Positions 18,668 through 27,246 of a stretch of DNA of 64,000 bases are shown one piece after another (the stretch's first letter is position 1; the number at the start of each line of letters is the position of its first letter). The notes under the pieces are model-generated. The model saw nothing but the letters and a program-made list of their open reading frames with translations, had not been told where the DNA came from and made no database searches. Origin of the DNA: Nocardioides hwasunensis (GTDB lineage: Bacteria > Actinomycetota > Actinomycetes > Propionibacteriales > Nocardioidaceae). The stretch lies in NCBI RefSeq assembly GCF_014779665.1, contig NZ_JACXYY010000001.1, positions 496,001 through 560,000 on the forward strand, given 5' to 3'. A program made the position numbers and the translations under genes.

Positions 18668-18756
18668 GCCGCTGGGCTGGCGCGCCGCGGTTGCGGCCGA
18701 CCTGGCTGCGCAGCTGACTCGACGACGTGAGCGTGTCGAGATGGCAGCGTGGGCGC

Positions 18757-19029
18757 ATGAAGTCGGGGAGTGTCTCTGCTTCGGTCCTCTCGGCGTTCGT
18801 GCTCGCGCCCCGGACGACTGACGTCCAGGGCATCCTGCTCTTCGTGGGCTCTGCGGTCCTGCTCGTCGTGCCCGTGGCCGTGTTGGTCCTGGTCATGTCG
18901 GTGATGACGTCAGTCCACGGCGTGGCCACCACTGCGGTGCTCCTGCCGCTCGTCGGCATCGCTGTGCTGGGCTCGTGGACCCGCGCAGGGCCGGCGGTGC
19001 GCACCCGCGCCATGGCGGTGCAGGGGTAG
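18757..19029 (+). CDS. Small membrane protein
   Basis: A 90-residue protein (100 if GTG 18727 is used) with two to three hydrophobic segments, about residues 5-20, 24-47 and 52-70. No family is recognised. Neither start has a clear ribosome binding site; ATG 18757 begins just before the hydrophobic core. Codon use is normal for the window. Support is moderate. Confidence 0.5.
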   Translation: MKSGSVSASVLSAFVLAPRTTDVQGILLFVGSAVLLVVPVAVLVLVMSVMTSVHGVATTAVLLPLVGIAVLGSWTRAGPAVRTRAMAVQG

Positions 19030-19188
19030 CAGCTTTGTCGCTGGTCAACTGATCCGACGTCACGCCGCCGGGCTCAGGCGTCGTCGGAGGGTGTGCGTGC
19101 CGACACCCCCGCCATCGTGATGACTGGAGGGGGACGGGGCGTGCTTGCGTTCGGTCGAGGAAGGACGAAGTCCTGTCCCGAGACCCGG

Positions 19189-20607
19189 TCAGTTGGGTGG
19201 TTCGTCGATGCGGGTGGTGCCTGATCGGTCGCGCCGGTAGCGGTGACTGTGGGGGCTGGTCCACTCGAAGACGCCGGGTTCGAGCATGCGGTAGCGCCAG
19301 GTCGTGCGGGTTTTCAGGCGGTGGTGGGTCCGGCACAGGGCGGCGAGGTTGCCGGTCTCGGTCGGTCCGGTCTGAGGTCTGCCGTCGGCATCTGCTTCGT
19401 GGTCGAAGGGGATGATGTGGTCGATGTCGCAGGCTCGCGCGGGTCGGGCGCACCAGGCGAACACGCAGGTGCGGTCTCGGAGGATGACGTGCTCGCGGAT
19501 CCGGTCGGGGACCTCGTACGCCGGTGTGGCGAGCTGCTCGTGGAGGTCGATGACGGGCTTGACGATCACCTCGGTGCGGGAGTCGGCGCACCACGCCTGG
19601 ACCTGGTCCAGCAGCGCGAGGCGTAGGCCGTGTTCCATGCGGCCGGTGGGACCGAACACCGTGGTCTCTCCCGACAGACCACCGTCGAAGTGGGCGTAGA
19701 GGACGACCTGCCGCGCCGCCGGGAGCCCACCCTCGTCGCTGGCAGAGGTCTTCGCTGACCCGGTGCCGTGGTGGAAGAGGTCGAGGGCGGTCTGGGTGCG
19801 GGCGAGGTCGCCGAGGGCCTTGGCGCGGCGGGCGTCGAGTGACTCCTCGGAGCCGAGGGCTTTCTGGGTAGCGGCACCGTGGGCGAGGGCGTTGTCGAGG
19901 TCGATGCTGTCGGCGAGGTCGAGCTCGGCCTCGATGCGCACGGTGCCGGCGTAGTGGACGTCCTGACCGTGCACGGTCACGTGGCGGGGGTCGACGTGGA
20001 GGTACCCGTCCTCCGGATCGGCAGTCGGATCAGCATCGGCGAGGTCGAAGCGGGTGATCGACTCTGCGACGAGCCGGTCGAGCTGCGCGGGGCCGATCTT
20101 CGCGGCGGCGGCCGCGACCTGCGCGTCGACCCACCCGGCCGCCTCGACGGTCAACGAGGGGCTGGTGTGGATGGTGGTCTCGGCGACCGACCGTGCCCGC
20201 CAGGCGGGCACGACACCAGCGTGGACGTGCGCCCAGAGGCGGGGGAGGCGGTGGCGTAGCTCCAGCGAGTGTCCGATGAGCTTTTTCGCGGACAGAGTGG
20301 AGATCCCGAGGACAGCGCCGAGCTCGGCGGCGCAGAACTCCGCGACGAGTGGGCAGCCGGGGCCGGCGATGGGCTCTTCGTGCTCACACCCGGGCGTGGT
20401 GAACGATGCGGCGGAGTGGATCGACTCGGGTGGGTGGAGGTCGGCCCACCGGGCGGCGAGGTCGAGCTGCTCGGCTGCAGCGGCGTGCTCGACATCGCGG
20501 GCCGAGCGGATCGAGGCGAGCAGCGCCGAGGCGGAGAGGTCGTCTGCCTCTGCCGCGGGTGCGGCTGCCAGGGTGTCGATCATGCGTTCGATTCTATCGG
20601 TGGCCAC
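19189..20607 (-). CDS. DUF222 / HNH endonuclease (13E12 repeat family)
   Basis: A 472-residue protein with an N-terminal DUF222 helical domain (about 1-300) and a C-terminal HNH nuclease domain: CVFAWCARPARACDIDHIIP, then NLAALCRTHHRLKT, giving the two Cys pairs and the HNH His/Asn pattern. These genes are highly repeated in actinobacterial genomes (the mycobacterial 13E12 family) and behave like mobile or recombining units. It sits in the insert that splits the his genes. The GTG at 20607 is used; ATG 20583 is an alternative. Confidence 0.85.
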   Translation of the reverse strand: MATDRIERMIDTLAAAPAAEADDLSASALLASIRSARDVEHAAAAEQLDLAARWADLHPPESIHSAASFTTPGCEHEEPIAGPGCPLVAEFCAAELGAVLGISTLSAKKLIGHSLELRHRLPRLWAHVHAGVVPAWRARSVAETTIHTSPSLTVEAAGWVDAQVAAAAAKIGPAQLDRLVAESITRFDLADADPTADPEDGYLHVDPRHVTVHGQDVHYAGTVRIEAELDLADSIDLDNALAHGAATQKALGSEESLDARRAKALGDLARTQTALDLFHHGTGSAKTSASDEGGLPAARQVVLYAHFDGGLSGETTVFGPTGRMEHGLRLALLDQVQAWCADSRTEVIVKPVIDLHEQLATPAYEVPDRIREHVILRDRTCVFAWCARPARACDIDHIIPFDHEADADGRPQTGPTETGNLAALCRTHHRLKTRTTWRYRMLEPGVFEWTSPHSHRYRRDRSGTTRIDEPPN

Positions 20608-20643
20608 CGACAGTCGCCGTCGCGGAAACGGACCTGTAGAGCC

Positions 20644-20696
20644 GAGGTCGGAGTGAGCGAGAGGCTCGCTCCACCCGAACCTGGAGCGCCGACCTC
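20644..20696. other. Nested inverted repeats before the HNH gene
   Basis: An outer 8-bp pair (GAGGTCGG at 20644-20651, CCGACCTC at 20689-20696) encloses an inner 7-bp hairpin (GAGCGAG at 20655-20661, CTCGCTC at 20665-20671). It lies between two minus-strand genes and may be a terminator of the upstream one or a structured leader. Confidence 0.4.
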
Positions 20697-20716
20697 CAGG
20701 GCAACAGGACCCCGGA

Positions 20717-21088
20717 TCACTTCCCGAGGTCGTGGATCATCACCGAGATGACGACGTCCCCGTCAGCGTCGGAGGACACGCCGGTGCACCGCTTCCGACG
20801 GTCCAGCAGCCCGTTCGCTCGGCAGTCGTCCGCTCGCAGGGCGAGGGCGTCGGCCAGCGAGCCGGTCTCGGCGTCATCCGGGCTGTCGACGGCCAGGGAG
20901 AGGAAGCAGCCGCCCGACCCGCACCCTCGGTCGGCCTCGCCGGCGTACGAGTAGTCGTCAGGGAGGTCGGGGAAGTGCCCCTCGGTGGGGAACTGCGGGC
21001 CCAGGATGCTGGCGAGCAGCACCACCACTCCGAGCACTGCTGCCACTGCCAGCGTCGCCACCACGCCAGCGATCCCCTTCAGCACCAT
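20717..21088 (-). CDS. Hypothetical membrane-anchored protein
   Basis: A 123-residue protein with one N-terminal hydrophobic helix (about residues 4-28, VVATLAVAAVLGVVVLLA) and an extracytoplasmic part of about 90 residues with three cysteines (GCGSGGC, then one near residue 89) and a strand-rich end (DGDVVISVMIHDLG). No family is recognised. It is probably exported and anchored, and lies upstream of the HNH gene on the same strand. Confidence 0.55.
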   Translation of the reverse strand: MVLKGIAGVVATLAVAAVLGVVVLLASILGPQFPTEGHFPDLPDDYSYAGEADRGCGSGGCFLSLAVDSPDDAETGSLADALALRADDCRANGLLDRRKRCTGVSSDADGDVVISVMIHDLGK

Positions 21089-21149
21089 GACCGGCAGTCA
21101 ACCTCATGGAGATCTCGACGTTCCCCCCGCACGACGGGCGAGTCGCGCC

Positions 21150-21155
21150 TACGGT
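21150..21155 (+). promoter_or_regulatory. Leaderless -10 of the zinc-ribbon membrane gene
   Basis: TACGGT ends six bases before the GTG at 21162; no ribosome binding site is present. Confidence 0.45.
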
Positions 21156-21161
21156 TCTTCC

Positions 21162-21584
21162 GTGCCCGAGACGCGACCGATCTCCGACGTGGCTCTGACC
21201 TGCCCGCTGTGCGCAGCGAGCGTGCCGGCGAACGCGCAGGCGTGCCGGAGCTGCCACCTGCCGATCGCCGACGTACGACGGCACGGTGGGGATCGCCGCG
21301 GACGATCGACGTCGTGGGTCACCGCTGCCGGCACGCGGCTGGTCGGTCTCGTGCTCTACGCCGCAGTGGTGGCGTGGTGCGTCTGGCAGCTCCCTGCTGC
21401 ACTCCCGTTCGTCGCGCCGGCGGCGGCTGCGGGGCTCGTGCTCCACGGTCTGAAGGCGCGGCCGTGGGGCGGCCTGCTTGCGTTCGTGGTGCTCGTGGTG
21501 GTCCTTCCGTTCCTGCTGGCGCCGGCCCTGGGCACCGGCGCGCTCTCCGACCTGGCCACCTGGATCAACGACCCGCAGTGGTGA
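21162..21584 (+). CDS. Zinc-ribbon membrane protein
   Basis: A 140-residue protein with an N-terminal double-zinc-ribbon-like pair (CPLCAASVPANAQACRSC, about residues 12-29) and two to three hydrophobic segments (about 58-78, 82-100 and 105-125). The layout, a cytoplasmic zinc ribbon followed by membrane helices, is common in uncharacterised actinobacterial proteins. The start is set by the TACGGT -10 six bases upstream. Function unknown. Confidence 0.6.
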   Translation: MPETRPISDVALTCPLCAASVPANAQACRSCHLPIADVRRHGGDRRGRSTSWVTAAGTRLVGLVLYAAVVAWCVWQLPAALPFVAPAAAAGLVLHGLKARPWGGLLAFVVLVVVLPFLLAPALGTGALSDLATWINDPQW

Positions 21585-21691
21585 CCAGGCAGCCTTGACG
21601 TACCCCGCCTGAGGGATACCCGAGGTCGGCGCGGCAGGTCTAGGTTCGGCTCACGGTTCGCGGCAGTGCAGCCGCGCCGGGAGGGATCGTG

Positions 21692-23422
21692 ATGACCCAG
21701 CGCCGTACCCGTGTGCTTGCCGTTGCCACCGCTGCCGTGGTCGCGCTCACCGTCGCCGGAACCCAGTCGGGTGCGGTGGCCGGTGGGCGCGGCGGCCAGA
21801 GCCATCCGCACGGCCATGGGCACGGACACGGCCCCGGCCACGGCTCGGTCGACCGTCCGTCGAAGGTCGTGATCATCGTCGTCGACTCCCTCAGCAAGGA
21901 GATCGTCGAGCAGTACGACATGCGCAACGTCGAGGCGCTGATGAAGGACGGCGTCGACAGTCCGCGGTCCTACCTGGGCCACACCGGCTCGGTGACCGTC
22001 GTCACGCACAACGTGATCACCTCCGGGCAGCTGCCCCAGCACATGGGCTGGACCGACGAGGGCTACCGCGACGTCGCCGGCGTCCTCGGCGACCCGGAGC
22101 CGACGAACCCCGACCAGCTCTACATCACCAGCAACGCGACCACCGACCTGTTCAAGCTCCAGCAGGCCGCGGGCTACCCGAAGCTCGCCGACTACCTCGG
22201 CACGGCCGACCCGAGCGCCAAGACGTTCACGATCAGTCCCAAGGGCTACGCCGGGTACGCCTTCGGCGGCGCCGGGTCGGACTCGATCATCACCTTCGGC
22301 AGCGGCCCCGAGTGCACCACCGGCGGCTCGTGGCGCAAGCCCACCGGCATCAACGTGCCCTCGTACATCCTCGGCGAGCCGTGCAGCCGCTTCTGGGTGC
22401 ACAGCGGCTACCCGACCTTCGCCTACGACACCGCCAAGCTGCCGGCGATCCTCTACCCGCTCGACAGCGACCGCTACGTCACCGGCAAGGACCCGGCCCA
22501 CCAGGGCGGGGACGTGTGGGCCGCCGACGCGGCGGTGGCCGTGATGCGCAACGAGGCGAGCTGGAACGGCATCTTCGTGACCCTGCCGGGCGTCGACAAG
22601 GCCGCCCACATGTGGGGTGGTACGTCGGACCCCGGTCCCACCGGCACCGATGGCGACCCGATGACCCACCTGGCGGCCGCGACGGCCGAGGCCGACCGGC
22701 AGGTCGGCAAGATCATGGGCGAGCTGGAGGCGCAGGGAGTCCTCGACGACACCCTCGTGGTCCTCACCGCCGACCACGGCTCGGTCGCCGGGAAGACCTT
22801 CTACGGCAAGGAGGTCGCCGAGCGCGACTACGGCTACTACAACTGGTACTACGGCGATCCCGAGAACGACGGCGTCTACGACAGGCCGCAGGACGCACTG
22901 CTGCCGCTGGTGAACACCGGCAACGTCGGGCTCTCCTACAGCGACTCGATGCTGCGCGTGTGGCTCAAGGACCAGTCGCCGGCCAAGGTCGACGAGGCGG
23001 CGACCGCGATGGGCACGATGGCGGGGGTGACGGCGGTCTGGAGGCGCGACGGCGACCACTACGACCGCGTCTCGCCCGTGCGCTGGGAACGGATGCGCTC
23101 GTGGGGGGAGCGGGTCTGGTTCGCCAGCAAGGCGCAGGAGCTCGTCGACACCCAGGCGGCTGACTACGGCCCGGACCTCATCGCCACGCTGCCCGACGAC
23201 ACGACGTACTCCGTCAAGGGCGACCACGGCGGCATCCAGCGCGCCGCGCAGCAGATCCCGATCGTCTTCGCCGGCGGCGGGCTCTCGAGCAAGGACCTGC
23301 GCGCCGAGGTCCGCTCGGTCGACATCATGCCGACGATCCTGCGGGCGATGGGCATCCAGGCGACCTACCCCATGGACGGCATCGCCTACGAGCTGCCCGT
23401 CCGCAAGCGCGGTCGTCACTAG
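21692..23422 (+). CDS. Secreted alkaline phosphatase-superfamily phosphodiesterase
   Basis: A 576-residue exported enzyme of the nucleotide pyrophosphatase/phosphodiesterase type. An N-terminal signal peptide (about 1-33) is followed by a His-Gly stretch (HPHGHGHGHGPGHG) that could bind metal. The metal sites are visible: VVIIVVDSLSKE with the first Asp, HTGSVTVVTHNVITSG near the nucleophile position, GVDKAAHMWGG, and LTADHGSVAG (Asp-His). GDHGGIQRAAQQIPIVFAG completes the third site. GGAGGG precedes the start; GTG 21689 is also possible. It closes the his-splitting insert. Confidence 0.82.
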   Translation: MTQRRTRVLAVATAAVVALTVAGTQSGAVAGGRGGQSHPHGHGHGHGPGHGSVDRPSKVVIIVVDSLSKEIVEQYDMRNVEALMKDGVDSPRSYLGHTGSVTVVTHNVITSGQLPQHMGWTDEGYRDVAGVLGDPEPTNPDQLYITSNATTDLFKLQQAAGYPKLADYLGTADPSAKTFTISPKGYAGYAFGGAGSDSIITFGSGPECTTGGSWRKPTGINVPSYILGEPCSRFWVHSGYPTFAYDTAKLPAILYPLDSDRYVTGKDPAHQGGDVWAADAAVAVMRNEASWNGIFVTLPGVDKAAHMWGGTSDPGPTGTDGDPMTHLAAATAEADRQVGKIMGELEAQGVLDDTLVVLTADHGSVAGKTFYGKEVAERDYGYYNWYYGDPENDGVYDRPQDALLPLVNTGNVGLSYSDSMLRVWLKDQSPAKVDEAATAMGTMAGVTAVWRRDGDHYDRVSPVRWERMRSWGERVWFASKAQELVDTQAADYGPDLIATLPDDTTYSVKGDHGGIQRAAQQIPIVFAGGGLSSKDLRAEVRSVDIMPTILRAMGIQATYPMDGIAYELPVRKRGRH

Positions 23423-23443
23423 CGCCGTCTCGCACTGGCGCCA

Positions 23444-23467
23444 CCCCGTCGGGCGGGCCCGGCGGGG
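23444..23467 (+). terminator. GC hairpin between the phosphodiesterase gene and hisA
   Basis: A 10-bp stem with one G-T pair (CCCCGTCGGG at 23444-23453, CCCGGCGGGG at 23458-23467) and a 4-base loop, without a T run. It ends five bases before the hisA -10, so it may stop upstream transcription and also overlaps the hisA -35 zone. Confidence 0.5.
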
Positions 23468-23471
23468 CTCC

Positions 23472-23477
23472 TAGGAT
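23472..23477 (+). promoter_or_regulatory. Leaderless -10 of hisA
   Basis: TAGGAT followed by six bases and the ATG at 23484, so the second his block has its own promoter. Confidence 0.6.
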
Positions 23478-23483
23478 CGACCC

Positions 23484-24227
23484 ATGCCCAGCACCCCCGA
23501 GCAGCCCTACCTCGAGCTCCTGCCCGCCGTCGACATCAAGGGCGGCCAGGCCGTCCAGCTCGTGCAGGGCGTGGACGGCTCCGAGAAGCGCTTCGGCGAC
23601 CCGATCGAGGCGGCGCTGCGCTGGCAGGAGGCGGGCGCGGAGTGGATCCACCTCGTCGACCTCGACGCGGCGTTCGGGCACGGCCACAACCGTGAGCTGC
23701 AGGCGAGGATCGTCGGCACCCTCGACATCCAGGTCGAGATGAGCGGCGGCATCCGTGACGACGAGTCGCTCGAGGCCGCGATGGCCACCGGCTGCCGGCG
23801 CGTCAACATCGGCACCGCCGCGCTCGAGCAGCCCGAGTGGTGCGCGCGCGCCATCGCGACGTACGGCGACCGGGTGGCGGTCGGGCTCGACGTGCGGGGC
23901 ACGACGCTCGCGGCCCGCGGCTGGACCCGCGAGGGCGGCGACCTCTACGAGACGCTCGCCCGCCTCGACGGCGAGGGCTGCGCGCGCTACGTCGTCACCG
24001 ACGTCAACAAGGACGGCATGCTCCAGGGGCCCAACCTCCAGCTGCTGCGCGAGGTGTGCGCGGCCACGGACCAGCCGGTCGTCGCCAGTGGCGGCGTCAC
24101 CACGCTCGCCGACATCGAGGCGCTGATGGGCCTGGTCGCCGACGGCGTCGAGGGCGCCATCGCCGGCACCGCGCTCTACGAGGGCCGCTTCACCCTCGAG
24201 GACGCGCTGGAGCTGACCAGGTCGTGA
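23484..24227 (+). CDS. hisA: Phosphoribosyl isomerase (HisA/PriA)
   Basis: TIM-barrel isomerase of ProFAR in histidine synthesis. In many actinobacteria the same protein (PriA) also serves as TrpF in tryptophan synthesis. The 247 residues show the catalytic Asp in [16 protein letters not shown] and in [15 protein letters not shown], plus phosphate-binding glycines in SGGIRDDES and [15 protein letters not shown]. Whether it is bifunctional depends on the absence of trpF elsewhere, which this window cannot show. Its stop overlaps the Nudix gene (GTGA). Confidence 0.94.
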   Translation: MPSTPEQPYLELLPAVDIKGGQAVQLVQGVDGSEKRFGDPIEAALRWQEAGAEWIHLVDLDAAFGHGHNRELQARIVGTLDIQVEMSGGIRDDESLEAAMATGCRRVNIGTAALEQPEWCARAIATYGDRVAVGLDVRGTTLAARGWTREGGDLYETLARLDGEGCARYVVTDVNKDGMLQGPNLQLLREVCAATDQPVVASGGVTTLADIEALMGLVADGVEGAIAGTALYEGRFTLEDALELTRS

Positions 24228-24676
24228 GCATGGAGTTCACCGACTACCACGTCCGGCTCGCGGCGTACGCCCTCCTGGTCGACGAGTCCGACCGGGTGCT
24301 CCTCGCGTGGTGGAACGGCGAGGGCCACAGCGAGCCCGAGTGGTCGCTGCCCGGCGGGGGCGTCGAGTTCGAGGAGTCGATCCGCGACGCGATGGTGCGC
24401 GAGGTCTTCGAGGAGACCGGCTACCACGTGAGGCCCGGTCCGCTGCTGACCGACGACTTCTTCACCGCCCGTGGCCGGTCCTTCGACGGGTGGATGCGGT
24501 CCCAGCGGTTCGTCTTCGACGCCACCATCACCGGGGGAGAGCTGGGCACCACGGAGGTCGGCGGATCGACCGACCACGCCGCCTGGGTGCCGCTCGCCGA
24601 GCTCGAGGGACAGCGGCGCTCGTCCATCGTCGACGTCGCGCTGGCCGCCCGCGCGGTCAGGGAGGAGCAGGCATGA
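24224..24676 (+). CDS. Nudix hydrolase inside the his operon
   Basis: A 150-residue Nudix protein. The Nudix box starts at GGGVEFEE and ends in [10 protein letters not shown], keeping the Gly, Arg and paired Glu that bind Mg. Substrate unknown; nucleoside diphosphate derivatives are typical. It overlaps hisA (GTGA) and hisF (ATGA), so it is co-translated with histidine enzymes; an obvious guess is cleanup of a nucleotide side product or of phosphoribosyl-ATP, but that is inference. ATG 24230 is an alternative start. Confidence 0.85.
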   Translation: MSMEFTDYHVRLAAYALLVDESDRVLLAWWNGEGHSEPEWSLPGGGVEFEESIRDAMVREVFEETGYHVRPGPLLTDDFFTARGRSFDGWMRSQRFVFDATITGGELGTTEVGGSTDHAAWVPLAELEGQRRSSIVDVALAARAVREEQA

Positions 24677-25434
24677 GCCTCGCGATCCGCGTGATCCCGT
24701 GCCTGGACGTCGACGGCGGCCGGGTGGTCAAGGGCGTCAACTTCACCGAGCTCCGCGACGCCGGTGACCCGGTCGAGCTGGCCCGGCTCTACGACGCCGA
24801 GGGTGCCGACGAGCTGACCTTCCTCGACATCTCCGCCTCCCACCAGGGACGCGCGACCACCATGGAGGTCGTCAGCCGCTGCGCCGAGGAGGTCTTCATC
24901 CCGCTCACGGTCGGCGGTGGCGTCAGCAGCGTCGACGACGTCGACAGGCTGCTGCGCGCCGGCGCGGACAAGGTGGCGGTCAACACCGCCGCCATCCACC
25001 GCCCCGAGCTGGTCGCCGAGATCGCCGACCGCTTCGGCAACCAGGTGCTCGTGCTGAGCGTCGACGCGCGCCGCGCCGAGGGCACGGCCAGCGGCTTCGA
25101 GGTCACCACCCACGGTGGCCGCAAGAGCGCCGGCCTCGACGCGATCGAGTGGGCGATCCGGGCAGCCGAGCTCGGCGCCGGCGAGATCCTGCTCAACGCG
25201 ATGGACGCCGACGGCACCACCGACGGCTTCGACCTCGAGCTGATCCGGGCCGTGCGCCGTGAGGTCAGCGTCCCGGTGATCGCAAGCGGGGGAGCGGGTG
25301 CGGTCGAGCACTTCCCGCCCGCCGTCGACGCCGGCGCCGACGCCGTGCTGGCCGCCACCGTCTTCCACTTCGGCACCCTCGGCATCGGTGAGGTCAAGGC
25401 CGGTCTGTCCGCGGCGGGTCACCCGGTTCGCTGA
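24673..25434 (+). CDS. hisF: Imidazole glycerol phosphate synthase, cyclase subunit
   Basis: TIM-barrel cyclase that forms imidazole glycerol phosphate and AICAR with ammonia from HisH. The 253 residues carry the catalytic Asp in [14 protein letters not shown] and in [11 protein letters not shown], the phosphate loops [11 protein letters not shown] and [11 protein letters not shown], and the family segment [17 protein letters not shown] overlaps the Nudix stop. It ends the histidine block. Confidence 0.97.
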   Translation: MSLAIRVIPCLDVDGGRVVKGVNFTELRDAGDPVELARLYDAEGADELTFLDISASHQGRATTMEVVSRCAEEVFIPLTVGGGVSSVDDVDRLLRAGADKVAVNTAAIHRPELVAEIADRFGNQVLVLSVDARRAEGTASGFEVTTHGGRKSAGLDAIEWAIRAAELGAGEILLNAMDADGTTDGFDLELIRAVRREVSVPVIASGGAGAVEHFPPAVDAGADAVLAATVFHFGTLGIGEVKAGLSAAGHPVR

Positions 25435-25449
25435 AGTCGAGTGGAGCCG

Positions 25450-25455
25450 TAGGAT
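25450..25455 (+). promoter_or_regulatory. Leaderless -10 of the amino acid importer operon
   Basis: TAGGAT ends seven bases before the ATG at 25463, 15 bases after the hisF stop. It separates the importer from the his transcript. Confidence 0.5.
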
Positions 25456-25462
25456 TCGCCCC

Positions 25463-26377
25463 ATGCTGAAGACCTCCCGGCGCGTCGCGAAGCGCCACCT
25501 CGCCGTCGCCACCCTCACGGCCGCCACCATCGCCCTCACCGCCTGTGCTCCCACCGACGAGGCCGACGGCGGCTCCGACGGCGGATCCGATGCCACGGCC
25601 GGCGCGAGCGAGAGCGCGGCGGCCGGGGAGTGCACGCCCGACTCGATGGAGACGGTCTCCGACGGCACGCTCACCATCGCGACCGACGACCCCGCCTACG
25701 AGCCGTGGTTCGTCGACAACGACCCCACCAACGACCAGGGCTACGAGTCCGCGGTGGCCTACGCCATCGCCGAGCAGCTCGGCTACACCGACGAGCAGGT
25801 CACCTGGGTCACGGTGCCGTTCAACAAGGTCGTCCAGCCCGGTCCCAAGGAGTTCGACCTCGACCTCAACCAGGTCTCGATCACCGAGGCCCGCCGCAAG
25901 GCGGTCGACTTCTCCTCCGGCTACTACGACGTCGTCCAGGCCGTCATCACCAACTCCGGCAGTGACATCGACGGGGTGACCAGCGTGGCCGACCTCGCGG
26001 ACGCCAAGCTCGGCGCGCAGGTCGGCACCACGAGCTACACCGCGATCACCGACCAGATCCAGCCCTCGCAGGACCCGGCCGTCTTCGACACCAACGACCA
26101 GGCCGTCCAGGCGCTCAAGAACGGCCAGATCGACGGCATCGTCGTCGACCTCCCCACGGCCTACTTCATGACCGCGGTCCAGCTCGACGACGGCGTCATC
26201 GTCGGCCAGCTCCCGCTGCCCGAGGGCGACCCCGAGCAGTTCGGCGCCGTGCTCGCCAAGGACAGCCCCCTCACCAGCTGCGTCTCCGGCGCCGTCGACG
26301 CGCTGCGTGAGGACGGCATCCTCGACCAGATCAACGAGGAGTGGCTCAAGCAGCAGGGCGCACCCGAGCTCTCCTGA
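25463..26377 (+). CDS. Polar amino acid ABC transporter, binding lipoprotein
   Basis: Solute-binding protein of the family 3 (amino acid) type, 304 residues. It has a lipoprotein signal peptide with lipobox LTAC (Cys about residue 30), a Gly/Ser/Ala linker, then the SBP fold: GTLTIATDDPAYEPWFVDN, YESAVAYAIAEQLGY, EFDLDLNQVSITEARRKAVD and KNGQIDGIVVDLPTAY. The specificity is not readable from sequence. The stop overlaps the permease ATG by one base, and the three genes form one importer. Confidence 0.9.
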   Translation: MLKTSRRVAKRHLAVATLTAATIALTACAPTDEADGGSDGGSDATAGASESAAAGECTPDSMETVSDGTLTIATDDPAYEPWFVDNDPTNDQGYESAVAYAIAEQLGYTDEQVTWVTVPFNKVVQPGPKEFDLDLNQVSITEARRKAVDFSSGYYDVVQAVITNSGSDIDGVTSVADLADAKLGAQVGTTSYTAITDQIQPSQDPAVFDTNDQAVQALKNGQIDGIVVDLPTAYFMTAVQLDDGVIVGQLPLPEGDPEQFGAVLAKDSPLTSCVSGAVDALREDGILDQINEEWLKQQGAPELS

Positions 26378-27246
26378 TGACCGAGGCCCAGACCGCCTCC
26401 GAGGAGTGGACGCCCTCCGAGGTCCAGCGCGAGCGTGACGAGTGGCGGCGCCGCCGCACGCTGCGCAGCGCGGTCATCGCGGCCGGGAGCACCCTCCTGC
26501 TCCTGGGCGTCATCGGCGGTGCCGTCATCAGCTCGCCGGGCTGGGAGCGGGTCCGGGAGACCTACTTCGACTGGGACAAGGCCGTCTCGTCGTTCCCGGC
26601 GGTCCTCGAGGGACTGTGGCTCAACATCCGCGTGATGGCCATCTGCTGGGTGCTGATCCTGGTGGTCAGCCTGACCGTCGCGGTCGTGCGGACGCTGCGC
26701 GGCCCGGTCGCCTTCCCGCTGCGGCTGCTCGGCACGGCGTACGTCGACGTCTTCCGAGGCCTGCCGCTGCTGCTGGTGATCTTCCTGCTCGGCTTCGGCG
26801 GTCCGGCGCTCGGGCTCAGCGGGCTGCCCACCTCCGCCCTGTTCTGGGGCTGCTCGGCGCTGGTGCTGTCCTACTCGGCCTATGTCGCCGAGGTGTTCCG
26901 TGCCGGCATCGAGTCGGTCCATCCCAGCCAGCGGCTGGCGGGCCGCTCGCTCGGCCTGTCCTACGGTCAGACGCTGCGCCACGTCGTGCTGCCGCAGGCC
27001 TGGCGTCGCGTGATCCCGCCCCTGATGAACGACCTCGTCTCGCTCCAGAAGGACTCCGGCCTGATCGCCGTCCTCGGGGTCACCGACGCGATCCGCAAGG
27101 CGCAGATCGAGACGGCGCTCGACTTCAACTACACGCCCTACGTCGTCGCCGGTGCGCTGTTCTGCTGCCTCACCATCCCGATGGCGCGGCTCACCGACCG
27201 CTACGCCCGCAAGAAGGGCTACCACGGAGCCGGGGGACACCTGTGA
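26377..27246 (+). CDS. Polar amino acid ABC transporter, permease
   Basis: A 289-residue inner-membrane permease of the HisMQ/GlnP type. After a charged cytoplasmic start come about five membrane segments (first about 31-52) and the EAA loop EVFRAGIESVHPSQRLAGRS, continuing into LGLSYGQTLRHVVLPQAW, which contacts the ATPase. A long N-terminal loop (SSPGWERVRETYFDWDKA) is somewhat unusual. It overlaps both neighbours. Confidence 0.92.
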   Translation: MTEAQTASEEWTPSEVQRERDEWRRRRTLRSAVIAAGSTLLLLGVIGGAVISSPGWERVRETYFDWDKAVSSFPAVLEGLWLNIRVMAICWVLILVVSLTVAVVRTLRGPVAFPLRLLGTAYVDVFRGLPLLLVIFLLGFGGPALGLSGLPTSALFWGCSALVLSYSAYVAEVFRAGIESVHPSQRLAGRSLGLSYGQTLRHVVLPQAWRRVIPPLMNDLVSLQKDSGLIAVLGVTDAIRKAQIETALDFNYTPYVVAGALFCCLTIPMARLTDRYARKKGYHGAGGHL

